A stretch of DNA of 8,441 bases from DATCSE01 sp036568605. Its GTDB lineage: Bacteria > Pseudomonadota > Gammaproteobacteria > Burkholderiales > Burkholderiaceae_C. Location: contig DATCSE010000396.1 of the NCBI GenBank assembly GCA_036568605.1, positions 1 to 8,441 on the forward strand, read 5' to 3'. The number at the start of each line of letters is the position of its first letter. The stretch's first letter is position 1. This document shows, piece by piece, positions 1 through 5,620 of the stretch. Below the pieces are notes generated by a model. The model was given only the letters and a program-made list of their open reading frames with translations, searched no databases and was not told the origin of the DNA. Position numbers and translations under genes: made by a program.

Positions 1-1561
1 CCGTCATCCATTTGAAGTACATGTAGTTGGTCGGCAGCTGCGTCAGCGTCACGTTCTTGCTGTAGGCCCAGGCGAGCGCCTGCTGGTGCAGCGGGATGTG
101 ACCGATGTCGTCCTGGTGGATCTTGAACGCCTCCTTGATCATCTCGGCGCGTTTCGCCGCGTCGGTCTCGACCTGGATCTTCCCCGTCAGCTCGTCGAGC
201 TTCGGGTTGCTGTAGCTGCCGAGGTTGTACTGGCCCTGGCCCTTGTCGGTCGGCGTCGCCATCAGGTTGTGCAGCGCGTCGTGTGCGTCGGCGGTGCTCG
301 GGGTCCAGCCCAGCATGTAGAAACTCGTGTCGCGGCGCAGGATCTTCGGGAAGTAGGTGTTCTTCGTCTCGGCGGTCAGGTTGACCTTCACGCCGATGCG
401 CGCGAGGTTGGCCGCCACGGCCTGGCAGATCGCCGCGTCATTGACGTAACGATCGTTCGGGCAGTTCATGCCGACCTCGAAGCCGTTCGGGTAGCCGGCT
501 TCGGCCAGCAGCTTCTTCGCGGCCTCGACGTCGTACGGCAGCCGCTTGTTCAGGTCGGGCTGGAAGCCGCGCACGCCGGGGCCGACCATCTCGCCGGTCG
601 GCGTTGCCGCTCCGCGCATCACGCGCGCCTTGATCGTCTCCTCGTCGATTGCCTGGTAGAACGCCTGGCGCACGCGCTTGTCCTTGAACGGGTTCTTGCC
701 CTTGACGCTGCTGGACAGCAGCTCGTCGCGCTTCTGGTCCATGCCGAGGAAGATCGTGCGCAGCTCGGCGCCTTGCAGCACCGTGTAGCTGCCCGAGCCC
801 TTGATGCGCTCGACGTCCTGCAGCGGCACCGGCTCCATCACGTCGAGCTCGCCCGACAGCAGCGCCGCCACGCGCGTCGCATCGTTGCTGATCGGCGTGA
901 AGACGATCTCGTCGATGTTGCTCTCGACCTTGTCCCAGTAGTTGAAGTTGCGCACGAGCACCGTGCGCACCGACGGCTGGCGCTCCTTGAGCCGATACGG
1001 CCCGGTGCCGTTGGCCTTGAAGCTCGCGGTGTTCTCGATCCCCTTGCGCCGGTCGACCGGCTTCTCGGCCTTGTTGTCCTCGCACCATTTCTTGCTCATC
1101 ATCGCGAAGACCGTGAGCGTGTCGGGCAGGATCGGGAACGGCGAGACGGTTTCGACGTCGACCGTGTAGTCGTTGACCTTGCGCACGTCCTTGATCGGCG
1201 CGACATAACCGCGCATGTCGCTGCCCGGATCGGCCGCGCGCTTGAAGCTGAAGATCACATCGTCCGCCGAGAACGGCGTGCCGTCGTGGAATTTGACACC
1301 CTTGCGCAGCTCGAAGCGCCACACGGTCGGCGAGGTCTGGCTCCACTTGGTCGCCAGCACCGGCACGACCGACATGTCCTTGCCGCGGCCGACCAGCGGC
1401 TCGTAGACATTGGTGTCGAAGCTGAGCTGCAGCGACTCGTTCAACGAATGAGGATCCATCGATTGCACGTCACCCTGGTTCGCCACGCGCAGCGTGACCG
1501 CCTGCGCGAGGCTCGTGGCCAGCGCCAGTGCGGTGATCAGAACAGTCGATTTGATTGCCAT
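1..1561 (-). CDS. ABC transporter substrate-binding protein, family 5 (DppA/OppA type), C-terminus cut by window edge
   Basis: Periplasmic binding protein that would deliver a peptide-like solute to an inner-membrane ABC importer. The reading frame starts at ATG 1561-1559 and stays open for 520 codons to the left edge. It begins with a signal peptide (MAIKSTVLITALALATSLAQA, probable cut after residue 21, no lipobox cysteine), then SBP_bac_5 landmarks: VANQGDVQSMDPHS, YEPLVGRG, LATKWSQTSPTVWRFELRKGVKFHDGTPFSADDVIFSF, GTGPYRL and, near the edge, IPLHQQALAWAYSKN. DppA-like proteins are about 530 residues, so probably only a few residues are missing. A GGAGA ribosome site lies 6-7 bases before the ATG. 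It follows the permease gene on the same strand after 48 bases. A TATAGT box (plus-strand 1591-1596) might give it extra transcription. The family is secure; the ligand (di-/oligopeptide, glutathione or other) cannot be read from sequence. Confidence 0.93.
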   Translation of the reverse strand, partial: MAIKSTVLITALALATSLAQAVTLRVANQGDVQSMDPHSLNESLQLSFDTNVYEPLVGRGKDMSVVPVLATKWSQTSPTVWRFELRKGVKFHDGTPFSADDVIFSFKRAADPGSDMRGYVAPIKDVRKVNDYTVDVETVSPFPILPDTLTVFAMMSKKWCEDNKAEKPVDRRKGIENTASFKANGTGPYRLKERQPSVRTVLVRNFNYWDKVESNIDEIVFTPISNDATRVAALLSGELDVMEPVPLQDVERIKGSGSYTVLQGAELRTIFLGMDQKRDELLSSSVKGKNPFKDKRVRQAFYQAIDEETIKARVMRGAATPTGEMVGPGVRGFQPDLNKRLPYDVEAAKKLLAEAGYPNGFEVGMNCPNDRYVNDAAICQAVAANLARIGVKVNLTAETKNTYFPKILRRDTSFYMLGWTPSTADAHDALHNLMATPTDKGQGQYNLGSYSNPKLDELTGKIQVETDAAKRAEMIKEAFKIHQDDIGHIPLHQQALAWAYSKNVTLTQLPTNYMYFKWMT

Positions 1562-1590
1562 CGAAGTCTCCGGTTCGACAAGAGGGGCGG

Positions 1591-1596
1591 ACTATA
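1591..1596 (-). promoter_or_regulatory. Possible -10 box ahead of the binding-protein gene
   Basis: Reading the minus strand, TATAGT (5 of 6 to TATAAT) sits 29 bases before the binding-protein ATG, in the 48-base gap after the permease stop. No good -35 is found at 16-18 bases; a TTGACC lies only 11 bases upstream, too close. It could give a separate, stronger transcript for the binding protein, which is often needed in excess over the permease, but it may be chance. Confidence 0.25.
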
Positions 1597-1609
1597 AACA
1601 ACGAGCCGG

Positions 1610-2593
1610 TCAATGCCCGCCAGCCGGCTTCTCGATCCGCAGCCGCGGATCCACCGCGAAGTACAGCAGATCGACGATGAGGTTGATCACGACGAAGATC
1701 AGCGCGATCAGGCACAGGTAGGCCGCCATCACCGGGATGTCGGCAAAGTTCACCGCCTGGATGAACAGGAGGCCCATGCCGGGCCACTGGAACACTGTCT
1801 CGGTGATGATCGCGAACGCGATCAGCGCGCCGAGCTGCAGGCCGGTGATCGTGATCACCGGCACCAGCGTGTTCTTCAGCGCGTGGCCGAAGTAGACGGC
1901 GCGGTCCGTGAGTCCGCGCGCACGCGCGAACTTGATGTAGTCGGCGCGCAGCACCTCGAGCATCTCGGAGCGCACCAGCCGCATGATCAGCGTGAGCTGG
2001 AACACCGCCAGCGTGATCGCCGGCAGGATCAAATGCTTCCAGCCATCGACCGTCAGCAGACCCGTGGACCAGTGCCCCAGCGCGACGACCTCGCCGCGCC
2101 CGAAGCTGGGCAGCCACTTCAGCGTGACCGCGAACACGAGGATCAGCAGGATGCCGATCAGGAAGGTCGGCAGCGAGACGCCCAGCAGCGACAGCGTCAT
2201 CAGCGTTTGCGACAGGAACGTGCCGCGGCGCAGCGCCGCATAAACCCCCATCGGGATGCCGAACAGCAGCGCGAGGAACGCCGCCGACAGCGACAGCTCG
2301 AGGGTCGCCGGCAGCCGCTCGGCGATCAACGACGACACCAAGCGGCCCTGGCGCAGGCTCAGCCCGAACTCGCCCTGCACCGCCCGGGCGACGAAGCGGG
2401 CGAACTGAATCGGGAACGGCTTGTCCAGTCCCAGGTCGACGCGCAGCTGCTGGCGCTGCTCGGGCGTCGCATCCTGCCCCAGGATGTTGTTGACCGGGTC
2501 GCCGACATACTGGAACAGCATGAACGCGATGAATGCGACCGTGAGCATCACGATCACGGCTTGGACGAGGCGGCGCAGGACGAAGACGAGCAT
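1610..2593 (-). CDS. ABC transporter permease, DppB/OppB type
   Basis: Inner-membrane permease subunit of a peptide-type ABC importer, 327 residues from the ATG at 2593. The N-terminus MLVFVLRRLVQAVIVMLTVAF fits the family (a short basic lead, then the first membrane helix). A periplasmic loop with GDPV (31-34) follows, and later hydrophobic segments lie near 101-120, 130-156, 186-206, 244-265 and 287-313. The coupling loop that contacts the ATPase is clear at about 217-245 (ADYIKFARARGLTDRAVYFGHALKNTLVP), and the C-terminus has the usual DLLYFAVDPRLR. A GTG at 2638 would add 15 residues; the ATG is preferred because the family begins at this helix, although neither start has a strong ribosome site. 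It is apparently the first gene after the porin terminator and is followed by the binding protein. The partner permease (DppC type) and ATPases are not in the window and may lie beyond the left edge. Confidence 0.92.
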   Translation of the reverse strand: MLVFVLRRLVQAVIVMLTVAFIAFMLFQYVGDPVNNILGQDATPEQRQQLRVDLGLDKPFPIQFARFVARAVQGEFGLSLRQGRLVSSLIAERLPATLELSLSAAFLALLFGIPMGVYAALRRGTFLSQTLMTLSLLGVSLPTFLIGILLILVFAVTLKWLPSFGRGEVVALGHWSTGLLTVDGWKHLILPAITLAVFQLTLIMRLVRSEMLEVLRADYIKFARARGLTDRAVYFGHALKNTLVPVITITGLQLGALIAFAIITETVFQWPGMGLLFIQAVNFADIPVMAAYLCLIALIFVVINLIVDLLYFAVDPRLRIEKPAGGH

Positions 2594-2683
2594 GAGGAAT
2601 CGAGGGCGTCCGGGGGATGAGAGCAAAACCCGAGCCACCCGTCAAAGGGGAATGCCCCATGAGCGTGCACCAGCGTTCTGATC

Positions 2684-2715
2684 GGGAAAGAAAAAGGCCG
2701 CCCGAAGGCGGCCTT
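2684..2715 (-). terminator. Intrinsic terminator of the porin gene
   Basis: A perfect 9-bp inverted repeat (AAGGCCGCC at 2694-2702, GGCGGCCTT at 2707-2715) lies 35 bases beyond the porin stop. Read on the minus strand, the loop is UUCG closed by a C-G pair, the very stable UUCG tetraloop, and the stem runs into TTTTTCTTTC. This is a strong Rho-independent terminator for the porin transcript and insulates the downstream permease gene. Confidence 0.9.
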
Positions 2716-2750
2716 GATCTGCTCGCAGCTTGCGCTTGGCAAGCGTCCGA

Positions 2751-3908
2751 TCAGAAGAAGTGGCGGATACCCACTTCGAAGCCCTTGGAGTTGCCACCGA
2801 GCGTCGGCGCCGCGGTCTGCGAGGTTCCGCCGGCGACCGACAGGCTGCTGCCCAGCCCGGTCACAGCACCGGTTGCCGAAACGGTCGTGCCGGCCAGCGG
2901 CGAGAAGCCGTCATCGTTCTTCAGAATCGACGCAGTCGTGTACAGCGCGGTGCGCTTCGACAGGTTGTACACATAGCCCAGCGCAAATTGCTTGGCGGTG
3001 TTCGAGGCGAAGCCGATGTTGTTGGTGAGCTTGCTTCGCTCATACCCGGCATGAATCTCACCCTGACCCAGCGGCACGACCGTGCTCAGCGAGAAACGGG
3101 TCTCCTTCAGATCAAGGGAAGCGCCGCCAACAGGGATGTCGTTCAACGTGCTGCGGCTGGCATGACCCAACAGCTTCAGCACACCGAAGTCGTACGAACC
3201 GCCGAGGTTGAAGACGTTGTACCGCTTGTCGGCCGTCGGGGCGGAAAAGGCGCTCACCGTGGTGTTGCCCGCAATCCGCTGTTGCGCAGCGGCCGCCGCC
3301 ACGTCAAACGGACCAGCCGCGAAACCAACACGACCACCAATGTAACGGCCAGGATTGTTACCCGTCAGGCCGTTCGTCGTGGTCTCAGAGGCTGCAGCCA
3401 TGAATTGGCCGTACACGCCGCCAATGTTCGAGGGCAGGAAGTAGCCAACCGAGTTGTCGGCACGAACCCATGTACCCACGAATTGGTCAAGTTGGGACAC
3501 GTGCGACGAGTCACCCAGGCCGTTGGTGCCGAACGCGTCGAAGTTCGTGTTGTTCCAGAAGGTCGGCGTGTAGTCACGACCGAGGCGGACTTCACCGAAA
3601 CCACCCGACAGGCTGACCGTCGCACGGCGGTTCCAGAACTTCGCGTTCGCGGTACCGACGTCAGCATTGATGCCGGACAGCAGCACAAAGCTCGCCTTCA
3701 GGCCGCCACCCAGGTCCTCAACACCGCGGAAGCCGAGTTGGCTGCTGTTGATGCCGCTGTTGTCGAGCGACAGACGCTTCGCCGAACCTTCGTTCTTCAC
3801 GTACTTGCCGCTCAAGTCGATGGTGCCGTACAGCGTCACCGAGGATTGAGCCGACGCGACGCCAGCGAAACCGCCCAGAACTGCGAGAGCGAGCAGAGAT
3901 TTTTTCAT
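2751..3908 (-). CDS. Outer-membrane porin, Burkholderiales trimeric type (Porin_4/OmpC-like)
   Basis: General-diffusion or weakly selective outer-membrane channel, 385 residues, a normal length for this family. A signal peptide (MKKSLLALAVLGGFAGVASA, cut before QSSVTLYG) is followed by the standard first strand SSVTLYGTIDLSGKYV, the LGFRGVEDLGGGLKASFVL hairpin, RRATVSLSGGFGEVRLGRDYTPTFWN (the strand leading to the constriction loop), and many alternating beta-strands ending in VGIRHFF. The terminal Phe is the recognition signal for the BAM assembly machine. An AGGAGA ribosome site lies 8 bases before the ATG. Its base composition is visibly less GC-rich than its neighbours, as is usual for a very highly expressed porin. 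It is monocistronic: a terminator follows and a motif-rich region precedes. The family is sure; solute preference is unknown. Confidence 0.96.
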   Translation of the reverse strand: MKKSLLALAVLGGFAGVASAQSSVTLYGTIDLSGKYVKNEGSAKRLSLDNSGINSSQLGFRGVEDLGGGLKASFVLLSGINADVGTANAKFWNRRATVSLSGGFGEVRLGRDYTPTFWNNTNFDAFGTNGLGDSSHVSQLDQFVGTWVRADNSVGYFLPSNIGGVYGQFMAAASETTTNGLTGNNPGRYIGGRVGFAAGPFDVAAAAAQQRIAGNTTVSAFSAPTADKRYNVFNLGGSYDFGVLKLLGHASRSTLNDIPVGGASLDLKETRFSLSTVVPLGQGEIHAGYERSKLTNNIGFASNTAKQFALGYVYNLSKRTALYTTASILKNDDGFSPLAGTTVSATGAVTGLGSSLSVAGGTSQTAAPTLGGNSKGFEVGIRHFF

Positions 3909-3973
3909 TGCAACTATCTCCTAGGTTGAACAAGAGGTCCCGATCGCAAATCACCCTCGGTTGGGCAGATCAG

Positions 3974-4000
3974 GCACAACCCCCTCAGCGGAAGTTGTGC
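3974..4000. promoter_or_regulatory. Inverted repeat GCACAAC-N13-GTTGTGC upstream of porin
   Basis: GCACAAC (3974-3980) and its exact complement GTTGTGC (3994-4000) are 20 bases apart centre to centre, about two helical turns, and 66-92 bases before the porin start. The heptamer recurs at 4068-4074. This suits a dimeric regulator's operator; it could instead form a hairpin in the porin mRNA leader. The cognate protein is unknown. Confidence 0.4.
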
Positions 4001-4033
4001 GTATTGCACCAGAGGGGCCATGCACTGGAAAGC

Positions 4034-4046
4034 TTTGGCTGCCAAA
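4034..4046. promoter_or_regulatory. 13-base palindrome TTTGGCTGCCAAA upstream of porin
   Basis: Two 6-base arms (TTTGGC / GCCAAA) flank a single central base, so it cannot fold as an RNA hairpin but fits a protein binding site. It lies about 126 bases before the porin start and about 135 before coq7, in their shared upstream region. It is only a candidate operator; the regulator and target gene are not known. Confidence 0.3.
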
Positions 4047-4058
4047 AAAGGAATTTAT

Positions 4059-4074
4059 GTTGTCTGAGCACAAC
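4059..4074. promoter_or_regulatory. Inverted repeat GTTGT-N6-ACAAC containing a third GCACAAC
   Basis: GTTGT (4059-4063) and ACAAC (4070-4074) are inverted arms. The right arm belongs to a further exact copy of GCACAAC (4068-4074), the same heptamer found in the 3974-4000 repeat. It may be a second operator for the same regulator of the porin or of divergent coq7. No confident -35/-10 pair for the porin was found in this region. Confidence 0.3.
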
Positions 4075-4150
4075 GAGATCGCGAGCGACTGCCGCGCCGT
4101 CTCCACCGAGTTCCGGAGGGCAATCAGCGCGGGCTCTTTGCGGCCTGCGC

Positions 4151-4156
4151 TATCCT
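4151..4156 (+). promoter_or_regulatory. Possible -10 box for coq7
   Basis: TATCCT ends 25 bases before the coq7 ATG, giving a predicted transcript start near 4163. No convincing -35 is seen. Its position argues for the ATG at 4182, because the alternative GTG at 4158 would lie at or before the predicted start of the RNA. Confidence 0.3.
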
Positions 4157-4181
4157 CGTGGCGCCTCGCTTTCGCAGCCTC

Positions 4182-4841
4182 ATGACCACGCCGCGCACCC
4201 CATTGCGACGCTCCCCGATCGACGACCTGGTGGCCGCCGCCGACGGCGCGTTGCGCGCAGTCAGCGGCTCCAGCCGATCGCAGCGCGCGACACCCGCTCG
4301 CGAAGACGACGGCGCCACAGCCACGCTGACCGATGCCGAACGCCGCCTCTCGGGCGCACTCATGCGGGTCAACCATGTCGGCGAGGTTTGCGCGCAGGCG
4401 CTGTACAGCGCGCAAGCGCTGAGCACGCGCAACGCCGCGCTGCGCCGTGGCTTCGAACAGGCAGCGCGCGAGGAGACCGATCACCTCGCGTGGACGCGCG
4501 AACGCCTGCGCGAGCTCGGTACGCATGCGAGCGTGCTGAACCCGCTGTGGTACGCGGGCGCGTTCGGCATCGGGCTGATCGCCGGCCGGGCCGGCGATGC
4601 GGTCAGCCTTGGCTTCATGGCCGAGACAGAGCGCCAAGTCGAAGAGCATCTCGCCAGCCACCTGACCCGGCTGCCGGAGCACGACGCCGCGTCACGCGCG
4701 ATCGTTCGGCAGATGAAGGACGACGAGGCCGCGCATGCCGCCGCGGCGGAGCGTTCGGGCGGCATCAAGCTGCCGATCCCGGTCCGCTGGGCGATGCGTG
4801 CCGCGGCCAGGGTCATGACGACCACCGCACACCGCCTCTGA
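4182..4841 (+). CDS. coq7: Coq7-type demethoxyubiquinone hydroxylase
   Basis: Di-iron membrane-associated monooxygenase of ubiquinone synthesis, performing the penultimate hydroxylation of the 5-demethoxy quinol ring. The 219-residue product carries the ferritin-like ligand set: Glu68 in RVNHVGEV, Glu98 and His101 in EETDH, Glu150 in MAETERQVEEH, and Glu182/His185 in DDEAAH. The 30-residue step between the first two ligands and the 52-residue step to the third match COQ7. A hydrophobic patch (WYAGAFGIGLIAG, about 123-135) is the likely membrane contact. ATG 4182 is chosen over an in-frame GTG at 4158; neither has a clear Shine-Dalgarno. The first 50 or so residues are variable and low in complexity. 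It stands alone, divergent from the porin and convergent with the osmC-like gene. Bacteria using Coq7 here often lack UbiF; this cannot be checked in the window. Confidence 0.95.
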   Translation: MTTPRTPLRRSPIDDLVAAADGALRAVSGSSRSQRATPAREDDGATATLTDAERRLSGALMRVNHVGEVCAQALYSAQALSTRNAALRRGFEQAAREETDHLAWTRERLRELGTHASVLNPLWYAGAFGIGLIAGRAGDAVSLGFMAETERQVEEHLASHLTRLPEHDAASRAIVRQMKDDEAAHAAAAERSGGIKLPIPVRWAMRAAARVMTTTAHRL

Positions 4842-4847
4842 CCCTCA

Positions 4848-4875
4848 GCGTCGTCGCCGCAGATGGCGACGACGC
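4848..4875. terminator. Shared hairpin between convergent coq7 and osmC-like genes
   Basis: GCGTCGTCGCC (4848-4858) pairs perfectly with GGCGACGACGC (4865-4875), an 11-bp stem with a 6-base loop. It fills most of the 40-base gap between the two stop codons, so it could stall transcription from both directions. Neither strand has a U-run after the stem, so it is not a classical intrinsic terminator; it may instead protect mRNA 3' ends. Confidence 0.55.
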
Positions 4876-4881
4876 GACGCG

Positions 4882-5304
4882 TCAAGCGTTCTCGACCACG
4901 AAGCTCGTCGTGATCTCGGCCGTCTTGCCGAGCATGATCGTCGCCGAGCAATACTTGTCGTGCGACAGCTTCACCGCGCGCTCGACGGCCGCGTCGGTGA
5001 GGCCGACACCGCGCACGATGAAATGCAGGTGGATCTTCGTGAACACCTTCGGGTCGGTCGCGGCGCGCTCGGAAGTCACGACGACCCGGCAACCACGCAC
5101 GTCGTGGCGTCCGCGCTGCAGGATCAGCACCACGTCGTACGCCGTGCAGCCACCGGTGCCGGCCAGCACCGTTTCCATCGGCCGCGGCGCGAGGTTGTGA
5201 CCGCCGCCATCGGGCGCGCCGTCCATGGTCAACAGGTGACCGCTGCCGGTCTGTGCCGAAAACGCCATGCCGTTGGCCGGCATCCAGTCGATCGTGCATT
5301 CCAT
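4882..5304 (-). CDS. OsmC-family protein, YhfA-like
   Basis: Small cytoplasmic OsmC/Ohr superfamily protein, 140 residues. Relatives with both conserved cysteines reduce organic hydroperoxides; the YhfA subgroup has no firm function. The sequence closely follows E. coli YhfA as I remember it: SGHLLTMDG (20-29), RPMETVLAGTGGCTAYDVVLILQRGRHDV (41-69), VTSERAATDPKVFTKIHLHFIV (76-97) and LSHDKYCSATIML (113-125). The two superfamily cysteines are Cys53 and Cys119. The frame is open to an ATG at 5361, but family length (about 134) and a GGAG 10 bases upstream favour ATG 5304-5302. It converges on coq7 and is divergent from the small-RNA candidate and ilvA. A peroxidase role is inferred from the cysteines only. 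Confidence 0.9.
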   Translation of the reverse strand: MECTIDWMPANGMAFSAQTGSGHLLTMDGAPDGGGHNLAPRPMETVLAGTGGCTAYDVVLILQRGRHDVRGCRVVVTSERAATDPKVFTKIHLHFIVRGVGLTDAAVERAVKLSHDKYCSATIMLGKTAEITTSFVVENA

Positions 5305-5430
5305 CGCGTCGAAACTCCGTCGAATCATCCGAATTGCGCACCGATGCGGGGCGGCATGCACTGCATTTTGCCGGCGACATCGCGAGCTCCACTTTCTTCA
5401 CGATCTTCACGCGAAGACCGCGCGGCGATA
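5305..5430. other. Upstream region of the osmC-like gene, no gene seen
   Basis: This holds the leader and presumably the promoter of the osmC-like gene. Two copies of TCTTCACG sit 9 bases apart (5395-5402 and 5404-5411), and the second forms a small inverted repeat TCTTC-ACGC-GAAGA (5404-5417), a weak operator candidate. A poor promoter pair on the minus strand (TAGACG-N16-CAATAT, overlapping the plus-strand promoter near 5431-5459) would give a leader of over 100 bases. No protein gene is supported here. Confidence 0.35.
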
Positions 5431-5459
5431 TTGCAGCGCAGCATGAAAACGTCTACACT
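5431..5459 (+). promoter_or_regulatory. Predicted promoter of the small RNA candidate
   Basis: TTGCAG (5431-5436) and TACACT (5454-5459) are separated by exactly 17 bases. The first three -35 bases and four of six -10 bases match the sigma70 consensus. The predicted start is about 5466-5467, and a strong terminator follows on the same strand about 65 bases on. Confidence 0.5.
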
Positions 5460-5466
5460 GCCTCGC

Positions 5467-5560
5467 ATTCGGGAAGGCGAATTTGCTCCCGAGCCGATTG
5501 TCTCCTCCACCTCCTCCATTGGTGGATTCAGCCCAAGGCAGTGATGCCTTGGGCTTTTTT
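5467..5560 (+). ncRNA. Candidate small regulatory RNA with an anti-Shine-Dalgarno loop
   Basis: A free-standing transcription unit of about 94 bases between the divergent osmC-like gene and ilvA. The predicted RNA has three stem-loops. The first pairs 5469-5474 (TCGGGA) with 5487-5492 (TCCCGA), with a bulge and two inner G-C pairs. The second pairs 5506-5511 (TCCACC) with 5521-5526 (GGTGGA) and shows the 9-base loop UCCUCCAUU. The third is the terminator. Around the second stem, CTCCTCC occurs twice, and CACCTCCT (5508-5515) equals eight bases of the 16S rRNA 3' tail, so the loop should pair with ribosome binding sites of mRNAs. This resembles in principle the CCUCCUCCC-loop RNAs of Rhodobacter (CcsR type), but I cannot assign it to a named family. 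The alternative is an ilvA leader that is attenuated at 5560. Confidence 0.6.
5530..5560 (+). terminator. Strong intrinsic terminator ending the small RNA
   Basis: AGCCCAAGGCA (5530-5540) pairs perfectly with TGCCTTGGGCT (5545-5555) around a GTGA loop, followed by a run of six T (5555-5560). It acts only on plus-strand transcripts: the other strand lacks a T-run. No plus-strand protein gene precedes it since coq7, about 690 bases back and already followed by its own hairpin. This is the main reason to expect a transcript here. Confidence 0.92.
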
Positions 5561-5579
5561 CTTGGGCCGTGCGCGGACG

Positions 5580-5585
5580 TATGAT
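5580..5585 (+). promoter_or_regulatory. Likely -10 box of ilvA
   Basis: TATGAT (5 of 6 to consensus) lies 35 bases before the ilvA ATG, with a predicted start near 5592 and a leader of about 29 bases. The -35 region at 17 bases spacing (TTTTCT, 5557-5562) is poor and overlaps the T-run of the preceding terminator, so an activator or an extended contact may be needed. Confidence 0.45.
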
Positions 5586-5620
5586 GCGGCGCCGCAAATC
5601 CGCGGCAGGCTGGAGACTGC

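Noticed and set aside
86..1597. Long open frame on the plus strand opposite the binding-protein gene
   Set aside because: Its product is Arg/Val/Leu/His-rich without domains, typical of antisense frames in GC-rich DNA; the minus strand gives a clear family-5 binding protein with signal peptide and ribosome site.
1613..2620. Long plus-strand frame opposite the permease
   Set aside because: Its Gln/Arg/Asp-rich composition mirrors the membrane-helix codons of the real permease; there is no domain or ribosome site.
2594..2638. GTG at 2638 as the permease start
   Set aside because: It adds 15 residues not typical of DppB-like N-termini and has no better ribosome site than the ATG at 2593.
2730..3929. 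Plus-strand frame covering the porin
   Set aside because: It is the antisense of a complete, unmistakable porin.
3908..5200. 430-codon plus-strand frame across the porin upstream region, coq7 and osmC
   Set aside because: It crosses a promoter region, reads coq7 in the wrong frame and osmC on the wrong strand, and has low-complexity Arg/Ala/Pro content.
5305..5361. ATG at 5361 as the osmC-like start
   Set aside because: It would add 19 residues absent from YhfA-like proteins; the ATG at 5304 has GGAG upstream and gives the family length.
5443..5544. 33-codon frame as an independent small protein gene
   Set aside because: The start lies inside the predicted promoter spacer, has no ribosome site, and the stop falls in a terminator loop; the conserved-looking structure is RNA-level. 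Kept only as part of the attenuator alternative.
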